IMG/VR virus record: IMGVR_UViG_3300020202_000021
Location: 1-47,774 of that record
Strand: one strand, 5' to 3'
Length of the DNA: 47,774 nucleotides
DNA from: a virus
Shown: piece after piece, positions 22,599 to 32,466 of the stretch
Numbering within the stretch: position 1 is the stretch's first letter
Layout: each line of letters starts with the position of its first letter
Position numbers and translations under genes: made by a program
Notes under the pieces: model-generated
The model's database searches: none
Told to the model about the DNA's origin: nothing
What the model saw: the letters and a program-made list of their open reading frames with translations, nothing else

Positions 22599-23439
22599 CG
22601 CCGCCTCCGATGCCTGCAAGGATGCTCAGGAAGGAATCAAACTGGCCCGCTATGTCGTGGCCCCCGACCGTCGTCGGCTGTGTGGCCCGGATCGTGGCCT
22701 CAGCGGCAGCCTGCGGAGACGGGGGCTCGGTCACGGTACCTCCCGGCCCGCCTGGCAGACCGGAGCCTCCAGCGCTGTACATGGTCTGCTGCGCCTGCCG
22801 CTCGGCTTCCTGCTGATCGGCGATGAACTTGGCGACGCGGTCCTCGTCCATGTCCCGGCTGCCGGTGAGGGCCACTGCTGCGGCTTGGTAGATCCGCCGG
22901 AGGTCGGTGGGCGAGGTGAGCTGGACGATCAGGGGTTGCCGCTGCTGCTCGGCCTTCTCCGCTCCCCCGGCCGTCACGGCTTCGTCGAGCACCTCCGTGA
23001 GAGCCTTGCCACTGCGCGCGGTACGGGTGAGGGCTCGCTTGTAGGCCGCGTAGGAGTCATCGTCGGCGACACCGAACTGAGGCTTCTTACCGGTGGCGGT
23101 GTAGTACGAGTCGTCGTAGAAGCCCCCAGCGAGGAGCTTGGCCTGAAGCTCGGCGACCTGATCCTCCGGGAGCCGATAGAACCCCTGCGCCGCCTCGATC
23201 AGACGGGCCGTGACCGGGACCCGAGGAGGCGTCGGCGACGGAGGGCCGAGCAACGGGGACCCCAGCTCGCCAGCTCGAGGCTTCGGGGGACCTGCAAGAG
23301 GAGATCCGGGGTAGCCCGGAGCCAGTTGGTATCCGAGCCGGATAGGGACCTCACCGACCGCAGCATCGATGCCGAACAGACCAGACGCGAAAAAGGATTC
23401 ATCGCCTGCAGGATCACCAGCACCGGGGACGTACGCCAT
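22588..23439 (-). CDS. Internal virion protein with peptidoglycan-binding-like segment
   Basis: A 283-residue protein starting MAYVPGAGDPAGDESFFASG. Residues about 75-130 (LPEDQVAELQAKLLAGGFYD, then DDDSYAAYKRAL) resemble a PG-binding-1 helical bundle. The C-terminus is Gly/Pro-rich and ends in six Gly. The ATG overlaps the TGA of the giant upstream gene (TGATG). It may tether or position the neighbouring transglycosylase in the virion core. Confidence 0.5.
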   Translation of the reverse strand: MAYVPGAGDPAGDESFFASGLFGIDAAVGEVPIRLGYQLAPGYPGSPLAGPPKPRAGELGSPLLGPPSPTPPRVPVTARLIEAAQGFYRLPEDQVAELQAKLLAGGFYDDSYYTATGKKPQFGVADDDSYAAYKRALTRTARSGKALTEVLDEAVTAGGAEKAEQQRQPLIVQLTSPTDLRRIYQAAAVALTGSRDMDEDRVAKFIADQQEAERQAQQTMYSAGGSGLPGGPGGTVTEPPSPQAAAEATIRATQPTTVGGHDIAGQFDSFLSILAGIGGGGGG

Positions 23440-26400
23440 CAGTCCACCTCGACCCGCATCAGACGGTCGTACATGGGCTTCACGTCGGGATTGGTCCTTA
23501 CGAAGTCTTCTGCCCACGAGGCGAAGGACTTGGCCTCGGCCTTCTTTCGGATTGAGGCTACCTGGGAGTTCACGCCAGCGAAGCGCTGCTGGTAGGAGAG
23601 GTGGTTGTCATAGGACTCCATCAGCTCCCGCATTTGCAAGGTCTGGGAGTTCTGGGGTGCCCGGGGATCACGGAGAGCCAGACGCACCTCGTCAAGCTGC
23701 TGCTGCTTGCGCTCAGCGTTGGCTCCCGACTCAGCAAGCATCATGGCGAAAGTGGGGTGAGAGGCGAGGAATCCCTCCTTCCATCGTGCCCAGTTCTGCC
23801 GCTCTCGGGCAGCTGCCGGAGACCCTCGATGGTCCTTGAGGTACTTCTCCTTGGCGTCCCGTGCCCTGAAGTACTCGTCGGAGGCTGAGGCGAACAGGAC
23901 GTCGTCGAGAAACTCCTGCGGCGTCTTGCGGACCCGCATCTCCGTGATGAGCTGCTCTCGGTAGGCGAGCTGGGAGAACTTCTCGTCTGTCGGCTTCTGC
24001 GGCAGGAACAGACCCCCGGACTGCTTGTAGGACATCAGAAAGTCCCGGTTGTCGTTCATGAAGTTGAACGTGGACTCCGTCGCTGGGAGCGGAACATGGG
24101 TCTGCGACTGGGACTGGAAGACGGTGTAGGCCGTAGCGTCAGGGTGGCGAGCGATGAACTCCTTGGTCGCTTCCTCGATCGGCAGCGTGCGGAGCAGGTT
24201 GCGGTACTCCTTGTGCAAGTCGTCGGGGTCGAGCTGGAGCTCGGGGGCAGCGGGGACAGAGAATCCGTAGGCCGTCCGGGTCAGGAACAGGACTCGGGTC
24301 CAGTTCTTCACCCGGTCGATGAAAGCGTCCTTCTCGGCCTCCGTCGCCTCGTCGGGCAGGCCATGACCGGAAGCTTCGAGATAGGCCATGGCCTGCATCA
24401 TGGCCGAACCCATCTGCGCCGACGACTCCGGATTGTCTGCCAGGGCGTGCCACAGTCGTGCCACGGAGGTTGGCGTGACCTGCTCCCAGTAGGGACGGCC
24501 GGCACCCCGCTCCGTGAGCACGGCCTGCTCAAGTTCCGCCAGCTCAGGGAAGCGGGCCCGAAGCGCGTGGATCCCAACGGCGACGAGGGGACCCACCGAC
24601 GGAAGGATGCCCAGCCCCGGCGTGGCGAACTTGACCCGTCCGGAGAACCCCACCGGCAGAGGGAGCTTTGCCTTCTCGCCGGTCACCAGCTCCATGCTCT
24701 TCGTAAGCACGTCCTGTACGACCGAGACGGCCGGATACATGAAGTAGTCATCACCGTTCTCGTCGGTTTTGAGGATGCCGGAGTGGCGGAACCCGGCCAT
24801 GACGAGCTGGGCCTGCCGGAATGCCTCGGGGGAATGAACGAGCATCCGTGCCCAGCGACGGAAAAACTGCTCCTGAGCTGCCTGGAACGGGACGAAGTTG
24901 CGCGTGATGACGGCAAGCTGGGAGCGGATCTCATTGTCGTCCACGTAGGCTGTCGTCTTGTTCACGGCTCGCTCGACGGCCACCTCCCGGAGCTGGGCGT
25001 CAACGTGGTCCCCGAGCTTCAGGATGCCCGACTCGGAGCGGGCCTTCTTGATAGCCACGTTGCGGAGCTGCTGCGCCCTTGTCTCGTGAGCAAGGTCGCT
25101 CATGTCACCGCGGGGCAACTTGAGGGCCTCGGCGTATGCTTTGTCTCCGGCCTTGACCGCCGCCACCTCGGCCTTGGCGAGCGCCTCCCGCTCGGCCTGA
25201 TCCATGAGCAGCCCGCGGAGACCCTCGACCTCGCGCTTGGCCTGCACGTAGTTGTGGACGAACAAAGGCTGGCGAGCCATCCAGTCGATCGGCCGGGCCA
25301 CGATCTCCTCGAACCCGGCGTCAATCATCTTCTGGAAGGCGGAAGCAGCTACCGGCATGACTTCGGCACCCTTGACTGCCGTGGGCCGCACATCGACTGC
25401 CACGTCAGCGAGCCGGGACAGACTAGGGCTTTGGCCAGAAAGGAGCTCCGTGGCGAGTTCGGGGTAGACGAGATCCCCGCTGGCGCTACGGGTGTGGGCG
25501 TTGACATGGTCCACGACTGCGGAGGCCCAGTCCCGCAGGGCCTCCTCTTCGGTGGCCCCCTGCCCTACAACCCGCCCATCGCGCGTCTGGGTGGCTCTCA
25601 GGGCCCGCTTGCGCAGCGAAGCGGAGGCCGGGGACTGCAACAGGTCGTAGACAGCCTCGATCTGATCGGCCCGGCTCTCGTCGGCGTGCTCAAGGACCCG
25701 GCGAGCCAGCTTGTCCGAAGCGATCTCCCCGAGCGAGTCCTGCCATGCCTGGTCGAATCCGCTCTCGACCGGGGCGTACTCTCGGAAAGCCCCCGTCCGC
25801 TTGAAGTAGACCGGACGCATCTTGGAGCCGTCCCGGGTCATGCGAGTGGCTGTGTCCGAGTCGGCGAGGTAGCCCCGCCAGCCATGGGACGAGGCACTCA
25901 CCATGTCGGCGAACGAGGACTGCATGATGCCGTGGTCCCACAGCTCTCGGGCGGCCTTCACGTACTCCTCGCCCGCCAGTGCCCCTTCCACTTTGCGAAA
26001 CGCCTTGGCCGTGTAGCCCCCGATGTAGCGGGAAACGGCCTCAACCGGCTCCGTCACACCCTCGGGCACGTACTCGGACATGCGGTTCCACACACCCCGA
26101 AGGGGATTCCACGGCAGGATGCGGGCCACGTCCTCGACCAGCTCCCGTTCCTCGCCCTTGGCCACGCTGGCGGCCAGCCTGCCCCGGGCGATGGGCACGA
26201 GACCCTCCCGCATGATGGCGCCAACGAGCTCCTCACCACCGGCCCGAGGAGCAAAACCGAGCCGGATGAGTGTCAGAGGCTTCCACGCCGAGGACATGAA
26301 CCTGTCGGTCATCTCGGTCAGGTTGACCCCAGTTACATTGTAAATCCCTCGCATCAGCGAGAGTCGTTTACTCTGCGCCCAGAGCACCTTGTATGACGGC

Positions 26401-28121
26401 ATCGACCACTGATCCGTGAGCTGCCCGGCGAGGATGCCTGCGGAAACCTGCTTGCCGCCTACCACCATCTGGTCAATATCGCCTGCGGAGTAGGCCCGCT
26501 TGCCCACTCCATCATCAAGGCGACCCATGAACTGAGCAATGAAATTGCGGCCCTCGACGGTGGAGTCCACTCCGGCCGCCCGGAACACCTCGCCGAGCAG
26601 GCCCTTGTAGATCCCGAACCGGGCTCCGAGGTTGCCGGAGGCCCCCACCCATGCATCGACCAGTTCCCGCACGCGGGGGGCCGGGAGGGCGGTGGCAGCC
26701 ATGCGCTGGATCGCCGTGACCGCCTCCGGCGATGAAGGGTCAAAGTCCATGCCCCGGGGGATGAGCGTCGTGAAGCGGCGGGCGAACTTTCCTGCGGGGA
26801 CCACGAGACGGCCGAGGCCCTGCTTGGGCATGTCGGCAGCGAAGTCTATGGTGTGCTTCGTGGCCACCTTGAGATCAAGCCGGACGAGACCCGCCTGGGA
26901 GATGTGGGGCATAAGGGGAGCAGCGTGGGCAACTCCGGAGACAGAGCCGTTGAGCAGCGACGTGAGACCCTGCGCCTCCTGAAACCACTCGCCGAGCCGC
27001 TGCCCACTCGTTACGCCATCGGTGACAAGCGTGTCCACGACGCCTGCGTACTGGGGATACCGCTCGACGAGCTCGCCGTAGGCCCCCCGATCGAGGTAGG
27101 AGGCCACGTCGTCGAGATGACGGGCTACGGAGGGCCGAGAGACAAGGTTCGCCACATCCTCAGCGTCCCGCACAAGGTAGCGAAGCTGGTTCGCCCCCTT
27201 CACGACCTCGAGCCCTGCAACCGCGGGGTCCCCGAACCACGACCAGATGGCGTCAGTAGAACCAGACACGACCGTCCATGCCTTGCCGGATGACGTGGGA
27301 TCGAGCCCAACGGTATGAGCGAGGCGACGACCGAGAGAGTACTTCTGCCCGTCAAGGAAAACAGCAGCCTTGGCGACGTCGGGGTCTTGGTTCATCCGCT
27401 CGACGAGACGGGCCTTGTCCTCTTCGGGGATGCCCTCCACAGCCTCATCAACACCCATCTGCGGGTTCGCACGGTGCTCGCTCACGAGTGTGGCTAGCCG
27501 CAGCCCTTCCTCGTCGAGCTTGGGCAGGACAACCCGTTCGTCAGGGTCCACCATCGCCAACGCATCTTCATCGCCCCGGAGAGCCCGGAGAGCGTTGGGG
27601 TTGAAGGTGTCCTCCTCACCCTGCGTGCGATCCCAAGCCCGGGCCCACTCGGCAGGAGAGAACGTTCGCTGAATGGCCTCGGCGCCGAACCCGCTGTAGC
27701 CCTCGGCCCGGAGCTGGTCCGTGATGGAGGCAGCAGCTCGGTAGGCATGGTGCAGGGCCCGCACCGGGGCTCCCAGAGCGTGCAGAACATCGCCGATGAC
27801 GCCCCGGTCGTCCTCTGCCTCTGCGGCTGCCTGAGCCTCAGGGGAGAGATTGCCCCGGGCGATGGCGGGGGGCTTGTAGCCAGCCCCGGTCAGGAGCTTT
27901 TGCTCGGCGGCCGAGAGACGAGACCAGATGGAGACCTGCACGGCGGCATCGTTGCGCTCCACGTAGGTGCGGAGCTGGGAGGCCGAGGCGAACCCGCCGA
28001 CGGCTTTGGCCGCGGTGTCGATCTGATCGTCGGGAGAGGTGGCGGCGAGACCATAGAGGGTAGCGGGGTCAAGGTGAGGGGCCGCCCTCGTGGCGATGAT
28101 GAGGTTCTGTTCCAAGCTCAT
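23439..28121 (-). CDS. Giant (1,560 aa) internal virion/ejection protein
   Basis: The largest gene in the genome. The protein is helix-rich throughout, without recognisable catalytic motifs. Notable segments are FVPFQAAQEQFFRRWARML (about residue 1090), a Gly/Pro-rich hydrophobic stretch GFSGRVKFATPGLGILPSVG (about 1165) and charged helices at the end. Between portal and scaffold genes, together with a transglycosylase, it is best explained as a core protein ejected with the DNA. A hidden enzymatic domain cannot be excluded. A tape-measure role seems less likely because no tube or chaperone genes accompany it. Confidence 0.6.
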   Translation of the reverse strand: MSLEQNLIIATRAAPHLDPATLYGLAATSPDDQIDTAAKAVGGFASASQLRTYVERNDAAVQVSIWSRLSAAEQKLLTGAGYKPPAIARGNLSPEAQAAAEAEDDRGVIGDVLHALGAPVRALHHAYRAAASITDQLRAEGYSGFGAEAIQRTFSPAEWARAWDRTQGEEDTFNPNALRALRGDEDALAMVDPDERVVLPKLDEEGLRLATLVSEHRANPQMGVDEAVEGIPEEDKARLVERMNQDPDVAKAAVFLDGQKYSLGRRLAHTVGLDPTSSGKAWTVVSGSTDAIWSWFGDPAVAGLEVVKGANQLRYLVRDAEDVANLVSRPSVARHLDDVASYLDRGAYGELVERYPQYAGVVDTLVTDGVTSGQRLGEWFQEAQGLTSLLNGSVSGVAHAAPLMPHISQAGLVRLDLKVATKHTIDFAADMPKQGLGRLVVPAGKFARRFTTLIPRGMDFDPSSPEAVTAIQRMAATALPAPRVRELVDAWVGASGNLGARFGIYKGLLGEVFRAAGVDSTVEGRNFIAQFMGRLDDGVGKRAYSAGDIDQMVVGGKQVSAGILAGQLTDQWSMPSYKVLWAQSKRLSLMRGIYNVTGVNLTEMTDRFMSSAWKPLTLIRLGFAPRAGGEELVGAIMREGLVPIARGRLAASVAKGEERELVEDVARILPWNPLRGVWNRMSEYVPEGVTEPVEAVSRYIGGYTAKAFRKVEGALAGEEYVKAARELWDHGIMQSSFADMVSASSHGWRGYLADSDTATRMTRDGSKMRPVYFKRTGAFREYAPVESGFDQAWQDSLGEIASDKLARRVLEHADESRADQIEAVYDLLQSPASASLRKRALRATQTRDGRVVGQGATEEEALRDWASAVVDHVNAHTRSASGDLVYPELATELLSGQSPSLSRLADVAVDVRPTAVKGAEVMPVAASAFQKMIDAGFEEIVARPIDWMARQPLFVHNYVQAKREVEGLRGLLMDQAEREALAKAEVAAVKAGDKAYAEALKLPRGDMSDLAHETRAQQLRNVAIKKARSESGILKLGDHVDAQLREVAVERAVNKTTAYVDDNEIRSQLAVITRNFVPFQAAQEQFFRRWARMLVHSPEAFRQAQLVMAGFRHSGILKTDENGDDYFMYPAVSVVQDVLTKSMELVTGEKAKLPLPVGFSGRVKFATPGLGILPSVGPLVAVGIHALRARFPELAELEQAVLTERGAGRPYWEQVTPTSVARLWHALADNPESSAQMGSAMMQAMAYLEASGHGLPDEATEAEKDAFIDRVKNWTRVLFLTRTAYGFSVPAAPELQLDPDDLHKEYRNLLRTLPIEEATKEFIARHPDATAYTVFQSQSQTHVPLPATESTFNFMNDNRDFLMSYKQSGGLFLPQKPTDEKFSQLAYREQLITEMRVRKTPQEFLDDVLFASASDEYFRARDAKEKYLKDHRGSPAAARERQNWARWKEGFLASHPTFAMMLAESGANAERKQQQLDEVRLALRDPRAPQNSQTLQMRELMESYDNHLSYQQRFAGVNSQVASIRKKAEAKSFASWAEDFVRTNPDVKPMYDRLMRVEVD

Positions 28122-28582
28122 TGCCCGGAGGCACTCGCTCGCTGGGCCAGCTCACGCAGCACCGGAGATCCCGTTGCCATCGCCGCCCGTTCGATGATGG
28201 CTGACACCGACCCGCCGTCGGGGGCACTCACCAGCATGTTCGGACCGGCGCCCACAGGGACGCCAGCGGTGACAGGCTCCGTCGGGCGATTGGTGGGGCG
28301 GGCGAGGATCTGCGCCAGTGTGGGCACGACGGGCTGGCCCCCTTGTGCGGGGCGGCCCTGAGGCTGCGGCTGGGCCGGAGGTGGGCGCAGAGCGGGGGCG
28401 GGGTTCGTCTGTTGGGCCTGCTCCACCATCTGCCGGTTGCCGTACATGAGCCCCGGAGGGGCTTGCACGGGCTGGGCAGGGGCGGGCTGCGAGAGATCCT
28501 GCCGGTTAGCGAGACGGCCGGGGCCTGCCGGGGGTCGGGGACGGTTGTCCGGCGTACGGGCACCGCCCCTACCGTCAGCCAC
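28118..28582 (-). CDS. Pro/Gln-rich low-complexity protein
   Basis: A 154-residue protein. The first 95 residues are disordered and rich in Pro, Gln, Ala and Arg (PAPAQPVQAPPG, PPPAQPQPQGRPAQGG), and the C-terminal 50 form a helix (SVSAIIERAAMATGSPVLRE). It lies between portal-linked small protein and giant internal protein, overlapping both. It may be a flexible virion linker or assembly factor. Starts with GTG. Confidence 0.55.
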   Translation of the reverse strand: MADGRGGARTPDNRPRPPAGPGRLANRQDLSQPAPAQPVQAPPGLMYGNRQMVEQAQQTNPAPALRPPPAQPQPQGRPAQGGQPVVPTLAQILARPTNRPTEPVTAGVPVGAGPNMLVSAPDGGSVSAIIERAAMATGSPVLRELAQRASASGQ

Positions 28583-28721
28583 GCTTGCGCCTCCTGCTCC
28601 GGTCTACGCCCTTGATCCGGCCCTTGTTCCTCGACGCGTAGAACACCCGCTTCCCCTTCTTGGGGCCATAGGTGCGCTGCATCGAGCGCATGATCTTGCG
28701 GCCCTTTTTCGTGAGTGGCAC
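28575..28721 (-). CDS. Small conserved basic phage protein
   Basis: A 48-residue, very basic protein: VPLTKKGRKIMRSMQRTYGP then KKGKRVFYASRNKGRIKGVD. I recognise the pattern (TKKGxKI...YGxKKGxxVFYASxNKGxIxGVD) from many small phage proteins of unknown function that are often encoded near head genes. The GTG lies one base after the portal stop with GGGAGG upstream. A longer frame to 28901 only shadows the portal gene. Confidence 0.7.
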   Translation of the reverse strand: MPLTKKGRKIMRSMQRTYGPKKGKRVFYASRNKGRIKGVDRSRRRKRG

Positions 28722-28722
28722 G

Positions 28723-30408
28723 TCAGCCTCCCATCCCGAGCAGCGCTTCAAGGCCACCAGGAGGCGGTGGAGCCATCGGAGGGGCGGCCAGACCAGGGGG
28801 TACCGGGGCCACAGACTCCGGAGTCGCCTGCGCCTGGCCGGGAGGGTTGTCGACCATCCACTTCCGGTAGTCCTTGCCACTCTCGGCAGCGTCGATGGCA
28901 TTGAGGATCCAGTCGATGGGCACGGCTGACTGGCCGGCGAAAGCGCTCTCGAGGAGGAACTTCTCCATCTTGCCGACGAAGATGCGACGCTTCTCAGCCG
29001 ACAGGGACCGGATCCACGGCAGGCCCTCCATGACCGTGTCTACGCTGATGGCATCGGCGCCGAGCACCTGCAGCATGGAGAGGCGGTCCTCGAAGCCGCC
29101 GAGGCCGGGGCCGTACTCCACCTCGATCATGCCGAAGCGGTCCCCGATGTCCTTGGAGGGCTTGTAGGACTCCAGGAACGTCTCGCCGTGGCCGTGGCCG
29201 GAGATCACCTTCTCCTCGGCGCCGAACACCTCTCGATCGATTATCAGCGCCGAGGTGTAGACCTTGGGGAGCCAGAACCCGAAGTCGTCGAAGAACGCCT
29301 GTACCGTCTCGACCGTGACCCGGGAGAGCTCGACGAGCCCCCGGCCGGTGATCGGGCCGCCGGTCACCTCGCCCCGGCCGGCCTCCGTCTCGTTGTGCAT
29401 GGTGCGGATGAGGTCCTGCACCGCCGCCATGTCCCGGTCCACCTGGAACGTCGCCGGGGGGCTGACGAGCTTGGCGTCAGCGTCGGGCGTCTCGGCAATC
29501 AGCAGGCGCTTGGCAGGGTCGGGCCGGACCCCTTTGGCGAACATCCAGGGCCACACCACGGCGTCATTGAGTGATAGCTTCTGATCGAGCAGGCGCATGA
29601 AGGCAATTTCGAGCCCGACGGTCTGCTCGAACGAGGAGGTACCCGCGGGGGCGCCGATGGCGTAGGTGGTCGGGAATTGCCAAGGGCACCAGCCAGCGCC
29701 GTGCTCTGCGCGCCCAAGCTCGATCCCACCGAACACGGTCTGGACCACCTCGTCGTCGTAGAACATGTAGAAGGTGTACATGTCCCGAAGCGCCTGCGGC
29801 TTGTCCGGGATCATCTTCCGTAGAGTTTCGTTATTCGGAAACATCCTGAGGAGCTGATGACCCGTCGCGGACTTGCGAATGATGCAATCGTCCAACGTGG
29901 CACCGGCGTCAGACATCGGCGAGGGGACAGAGACGGAGTAGGTCGAGGTCGAGTCCCAACCGGGACCGGGAAGCACATTACGGGGATCCTCCACGAGGAG
30001 CTGCGGACCACCTAGTCGCCGGTTGGGGAACACACCCACCCCGAAGGCGCCAAAACCAACAGCGAAGTCGGCGATCACCCGGGCCTTGCGCTTGAAGTCC
30101 CACAGCCGGTTGTAGGCGAAGCAGATCTTCTCCAGCTTGTCGGCCCGGTCCTGCTCGCGCGGTGACAGCTTGAGCGGGGTAACCCGGATGTCGGGGACCT
30201 TGCCCACCATGCGTGCGTAGGCGTCCCAGTCCCGGCGGATGAAGTTGGCCACCTTGGGGATCTCGCCTGCCCGGAATTCCTTGGGCCACAGCTCATGGAA
30301 CCGACCGTGGTAGACCTTTTCCAGCACATCCCAGCGCTGCCGGTCGGACTGCATCGCCTGCTCGCGCTCGGAGGCGAGAGAGGCGATGTCCTCGGGGTCA
30401 AGAGGCAC
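28723..30408 (-). CDS. Portal protein
   Basis: A 561-residue portal. An N-terminal helix (IASLASEREQAMQSDRQRWD) precedes RAGEIPKVANFIRRDWDAYA, with a wing region FAVGFGAFGVGVFPNRRLGG and the VLPGPGW segment. The long stem/crown helix includes VDRDMAAVQDLIRTMHNETE and SRVTVETVQAFFDDFGFWLP, and the C-terminus is Pro-rich. The length and position directly after terminase match. GTG start overlaps the 74-residue gene upstream by 11 bp. Confidence 0.85.
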   Translation of the reverse strand: MPLDPEDIASLASEREQAMQSDRQRWDVLEKVYHGRFHELWPKEFRAGEIPKVANFIRRDWDAYARMVGKVPDIRVTPLKLSPREQDRADKLEKICFAYNRLWDFKRKARVIADFAVGFGAFGVGVFPNRRLGGPQLLVEDPRNVLPGPGWDSTSTYSVSVPSPMSDAGATLDDCIIRKSATGHQLLRMFPNNETLRKMIPDKPQALRDMYTFYMFYDDEVVQTVFGGIELGRAEHGAGWCPWQFPTTYAIGAPAGTSSFEQTVGLEIAFMRLLDQKLSLNDAVVWPWMFAKGVRPDPAKRLLIAETPDADAKLVSPPATFQVDRDMAAVQDLIRTMHNETEAGRGEVTGGPITGRGLVELSRVTVETVQAFFDDFGFWLPKVYTSALIIDREVFGAEEKVISGHGHGETFLESYKPSKDIGDRFGMIEVEYGPGLGGFEDRLSMLQVLGADAISVDTVMEGLPWIRSLSAEKRRIFVGKMEKFLLESAFAGQSAVPIDWILNAIDAAESGKDYRKWMVDNPPGQAQATPESVAPVPPGLAAPPMAPPPPGGLEALLGMGG

Positions 30409-30622
30409 TTTGAGCCCCCAACATCTCCATCAATGCCAACGAGGGGGCTCCGCCAAGGAATGCCCGAGCCAGGATCTCCCACTGTCCGACTGTGTACCGA
30501 ACCGTCTTGCGCCCGTCAGGGCCTACGAACAACGGAGGCCAGCGTAGTAGCTCCAACGCCTGTTCGTCTACGAACTCATCCGGTGTCATGGATTCCGCAC
30601 GGCTGAAGCGGTCCTCGTTCAA
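30398..30622 (-). CDS. Small protein between terminase and portal
   Basis: A 74-residue protein with TTG start: LNEDRFSRAESMTPDEFVDE and later TVGQWEILARAFLGGAPSLA. The TTG overlaps the terminase TGA (TTGA) and has GGAGG about 7 nt upstream. The internal ATG at 30589 would give 63 residues. The sequence is mostly helical with no recognised family. Position suggests a packaging or head-assembly accessory. Confidence 0.55.
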   Translation of the reverse strand: MNEDRFSRAESMTPDEFVDEQALELLRWPPLFVGPDGRKTVRYTVGQWEILARAFLGGAPSLALMEMLGAQSAS

Positions 30623-32466
30623 CTCACGGCCTCCAGTCTCGGGGGCGGGCCCACGAACCCACCGGGCACGTAGCGGTCGAAGCTGTCCATCTGGTCCATG
30701 CCCCGGATGGCAGGCAGCCACCACTTGGGGAACCACAGGGCCAGCAGCAGGTCGTCGGTCGGCAGCCGCTTGAGCATTTCGTCGATCAAAGGCTGGAATG
30801 CGTAGCGGGCGTCGTAGTCGCCCCAGGGGATCCGGATGTTGCCGTTCTCGACGTCGGGTCCGAGCGTGTCGAATCCCATCTCCTTGTGGGCCTTGTTGCG
30901 CCCGTCGGTGTGCTGGTAGAGCACCCGGACCCCGGCAGCCTGCCGCCACTCGTTGAACTCCTCGGTCTGGACGAAGAAGTCCGCCGAATTCTTCTCGATC
31001 GTGAGCACCCGTGGGCGGTAGCGCTCCCCCCACGACCGGAGCAGGTTCATCATGTCGGGAGTCTGCAGCCGCGCCCGACGGATGTCGAGGAGCCGGGGGG
31101 CGTACGTCTTCCCACTCTGCGGGATGTCCATGACCAGTGCCCCGCAGAACTTCGTCGGCGACGGGTCGATCGAGACCACCCGGATCGTGGGGACCTCCTT
31201 GCCGCTGGCGAAGACGGGGGCTCGCTCCCCCAGCCCGCGGTCCCGGTCGAGGCAGCCGGGGTACCCCCCGCGGCCGTGGATCCATTCCTCCCGGAACCGG
31301 GCGATGCCCCAACCGGCCGAGTTCTGCTGGTGCACGCACTCGAAGATCTGCTCGCCGAGGAGCGACCGCTGCGCCATCACGCGCTTCCAGGTCCACTTCT
31401 CCGGGCAGAGCACGACCCGGTTGCCCCGGTCGAGGATGGTCGGCTCCCGGATGGTGGCGAAGACAGGCCGGAGCTCGTCGGCGTCCTCGTCGTCGGCTTC
31501 CTCCAGCGATGGCATGGTCTCGAGCTGCTTGTACGGGGAGTTCTCCAAAGGCAGCTCGGCCCCGGTCGCGCTGATCTCGGCGTAGGCGTCGTCGAGCCGG
31601 GTGAAGATGTGGACCCGGAGCCACCGGATGATGTCGTCGGCGTCCTCCGGGGTCCGGCAGTTGTCGAGGTCGGCCACGTCGTCGAGCTTCAGCCGGTTGA
31701 ACCCGCGGCCCAGCACGGACGACCGCTCGCCGATGACCGTGAGCGAGTAGTCCCCCGACAGGATGGCCCGCTGCCGGCCGGCAACCGTGAGCGAGTAGGT
31801 AGAGGACTGCCAGATGGCGGTGGAATCCTTGAACCGCCCGTAGGCTTGGATCAGCTTGTCGTTGAACTCCAGCCGGTTGGCGACGGCGTACCAGTTCTTG
31901 CCGGCCTGCTGCTTGGAGGCGGCGACCATGCCCACCTGCAGGTCCCGCAGCGGGTTGGCAGGGTTCTCGTAGTACTCCCAGGGATAGCCCCCGCCGCACA
32001 TGTGCCACGCGGTCCGCAGCGTCGTGATGGCCTCGGTCTTGCCATGCCGGGGACCGGCCATGATGAGGGCGAACTGGTGGTCGTCCACGAACTTCGACCA
32101 CCGCTTCTGGCACTCGAACAGCTCTCGCTCCTCGAAGAGGCGGCACCAGAAGACGAAGTCCCGGAGTGCTTCGAGGTGGTCGGTGCTCTTGATGTCGTCG
32201 ACGAAGCACTTGGGGGGCGGTTTGTCCCGTTCGTAGTCCTCGAGGGCTCCAATATTGGCTGAGGGCCGGGATCCGGAGTGGGACGAGGGAGCGTCGGGAG
32301 AGAGAGTCAGGCCAGCGATGATGCGGTTGATCGTCCGGCGGTTGGGGGGCTTCTCCCGGCCCTTCCATATCGTCGGGTGTGAAGAAATCTCCTGTGCCGT
32401 CCACCCGTCGTTGGCAAGAGCACCGATCCTACGGCGTTGCGCAGTGGTGACCCGCTCTCCCGGCAT
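30619..32466 (-). CDS. terL: Terminase large subunit with N-terminal HTH
   Basis: A 615-residue packaging motor. ATPase: Walker A AGPRHGKTE (about 137-145) and Walker B LKLDDVAD (259-266). Nuclease (RNase H-like): VSIDPSP (D434), LTIEKNSADFF (E491) and DDLLLALWF near residue 571. The first 55 residues (TTAQRRRIGALANDGWTAQE, then NRRTINRIIAG) look like a helix-turn-helix, a feature usually found in the small subunit. No separate small terminase gene was recognised, so this domain may take over DNA recognition. ATG 32466 is the first gene of the late operon. Confidence 0.9.
   Translation of the reverse strand: MPGERVTTAQRRRIGALANDGWTAQEISSHPTIWKGREKPPNRRTINRIIAGLTLSPDAPSSHSGSRPSANIGALEDYERDKPPPKCFVDDIKSTDHLEALRDFVFWCRLFEERELFECQKRWSKFVDDHQFALIMAGPRHGKTEAITTLRTAWHMCGGGYPWEYYENPANPLRDLQVGMVAASKQQAGKNWYAVANRLEFNDKLIQAYGRFKDSTAIWQSSTYSLTVAGRQRAILSGDYSLTVIGERSSVLGRGFNRLKLDDVADLDNCRTPEDADDIIRWLRVHIFTRLDDAYAEISATGAELPLENSPYKQLETMPSLEEADDEDADELRPVFATIREPTILDRGNRVVLCPEKWTWKRVMAQRSLLGEQIFECVHQQNSAGWGIARFREEWIHGRGGYPGCLDRDRGLGERAPVFASGKEVPTIRVVSIDPSPTKFCGALVMDIPQSGKTYAPRLLDIRRARLQTPDMMNLLRSWGERYRPRVLTIEKNSADFFVQTEEFNEWRQAAGVRVLYQHTDGRNKAHKEMGFDTLGPDVENGNIRIPWGDYDARYAFQPLIDEMLKRLPTDDLLLALWFPKWWLPAIRGMDQMDSFDRYVPGGFVGPPPRLEAVS

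Noticed and set aside
7326-23439. Search for tail-assembly chaperone pair with a programmed frameshift and a tape-measure gene
   Set aside because: No overlapping gene pair with a slippery site before a long helical gene was found; the long helical gene instead lies upstream of the capsid genes. Long-tailed morphology is therefore not supported.
24096-26396. Long rightward open frame (766 codons) antisense to the giant internal protein gene
   Set aside because: It lies wholly opposite a 1,560-codon gene in GC-rich DNA, where antisense stops are rare. Composition is shadow-like (Arg/Gly/Leu/His-rich) with no motif or operon context.
30700-32404. Second leftward frame over the terminase gene and a rightward frame at 30886-32262
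   Set aside because: Both are overlapping shadows of terL. Only the last 74 codons of the leftward frame (30398-30622), beyond the terL stop, look real and were annotated.
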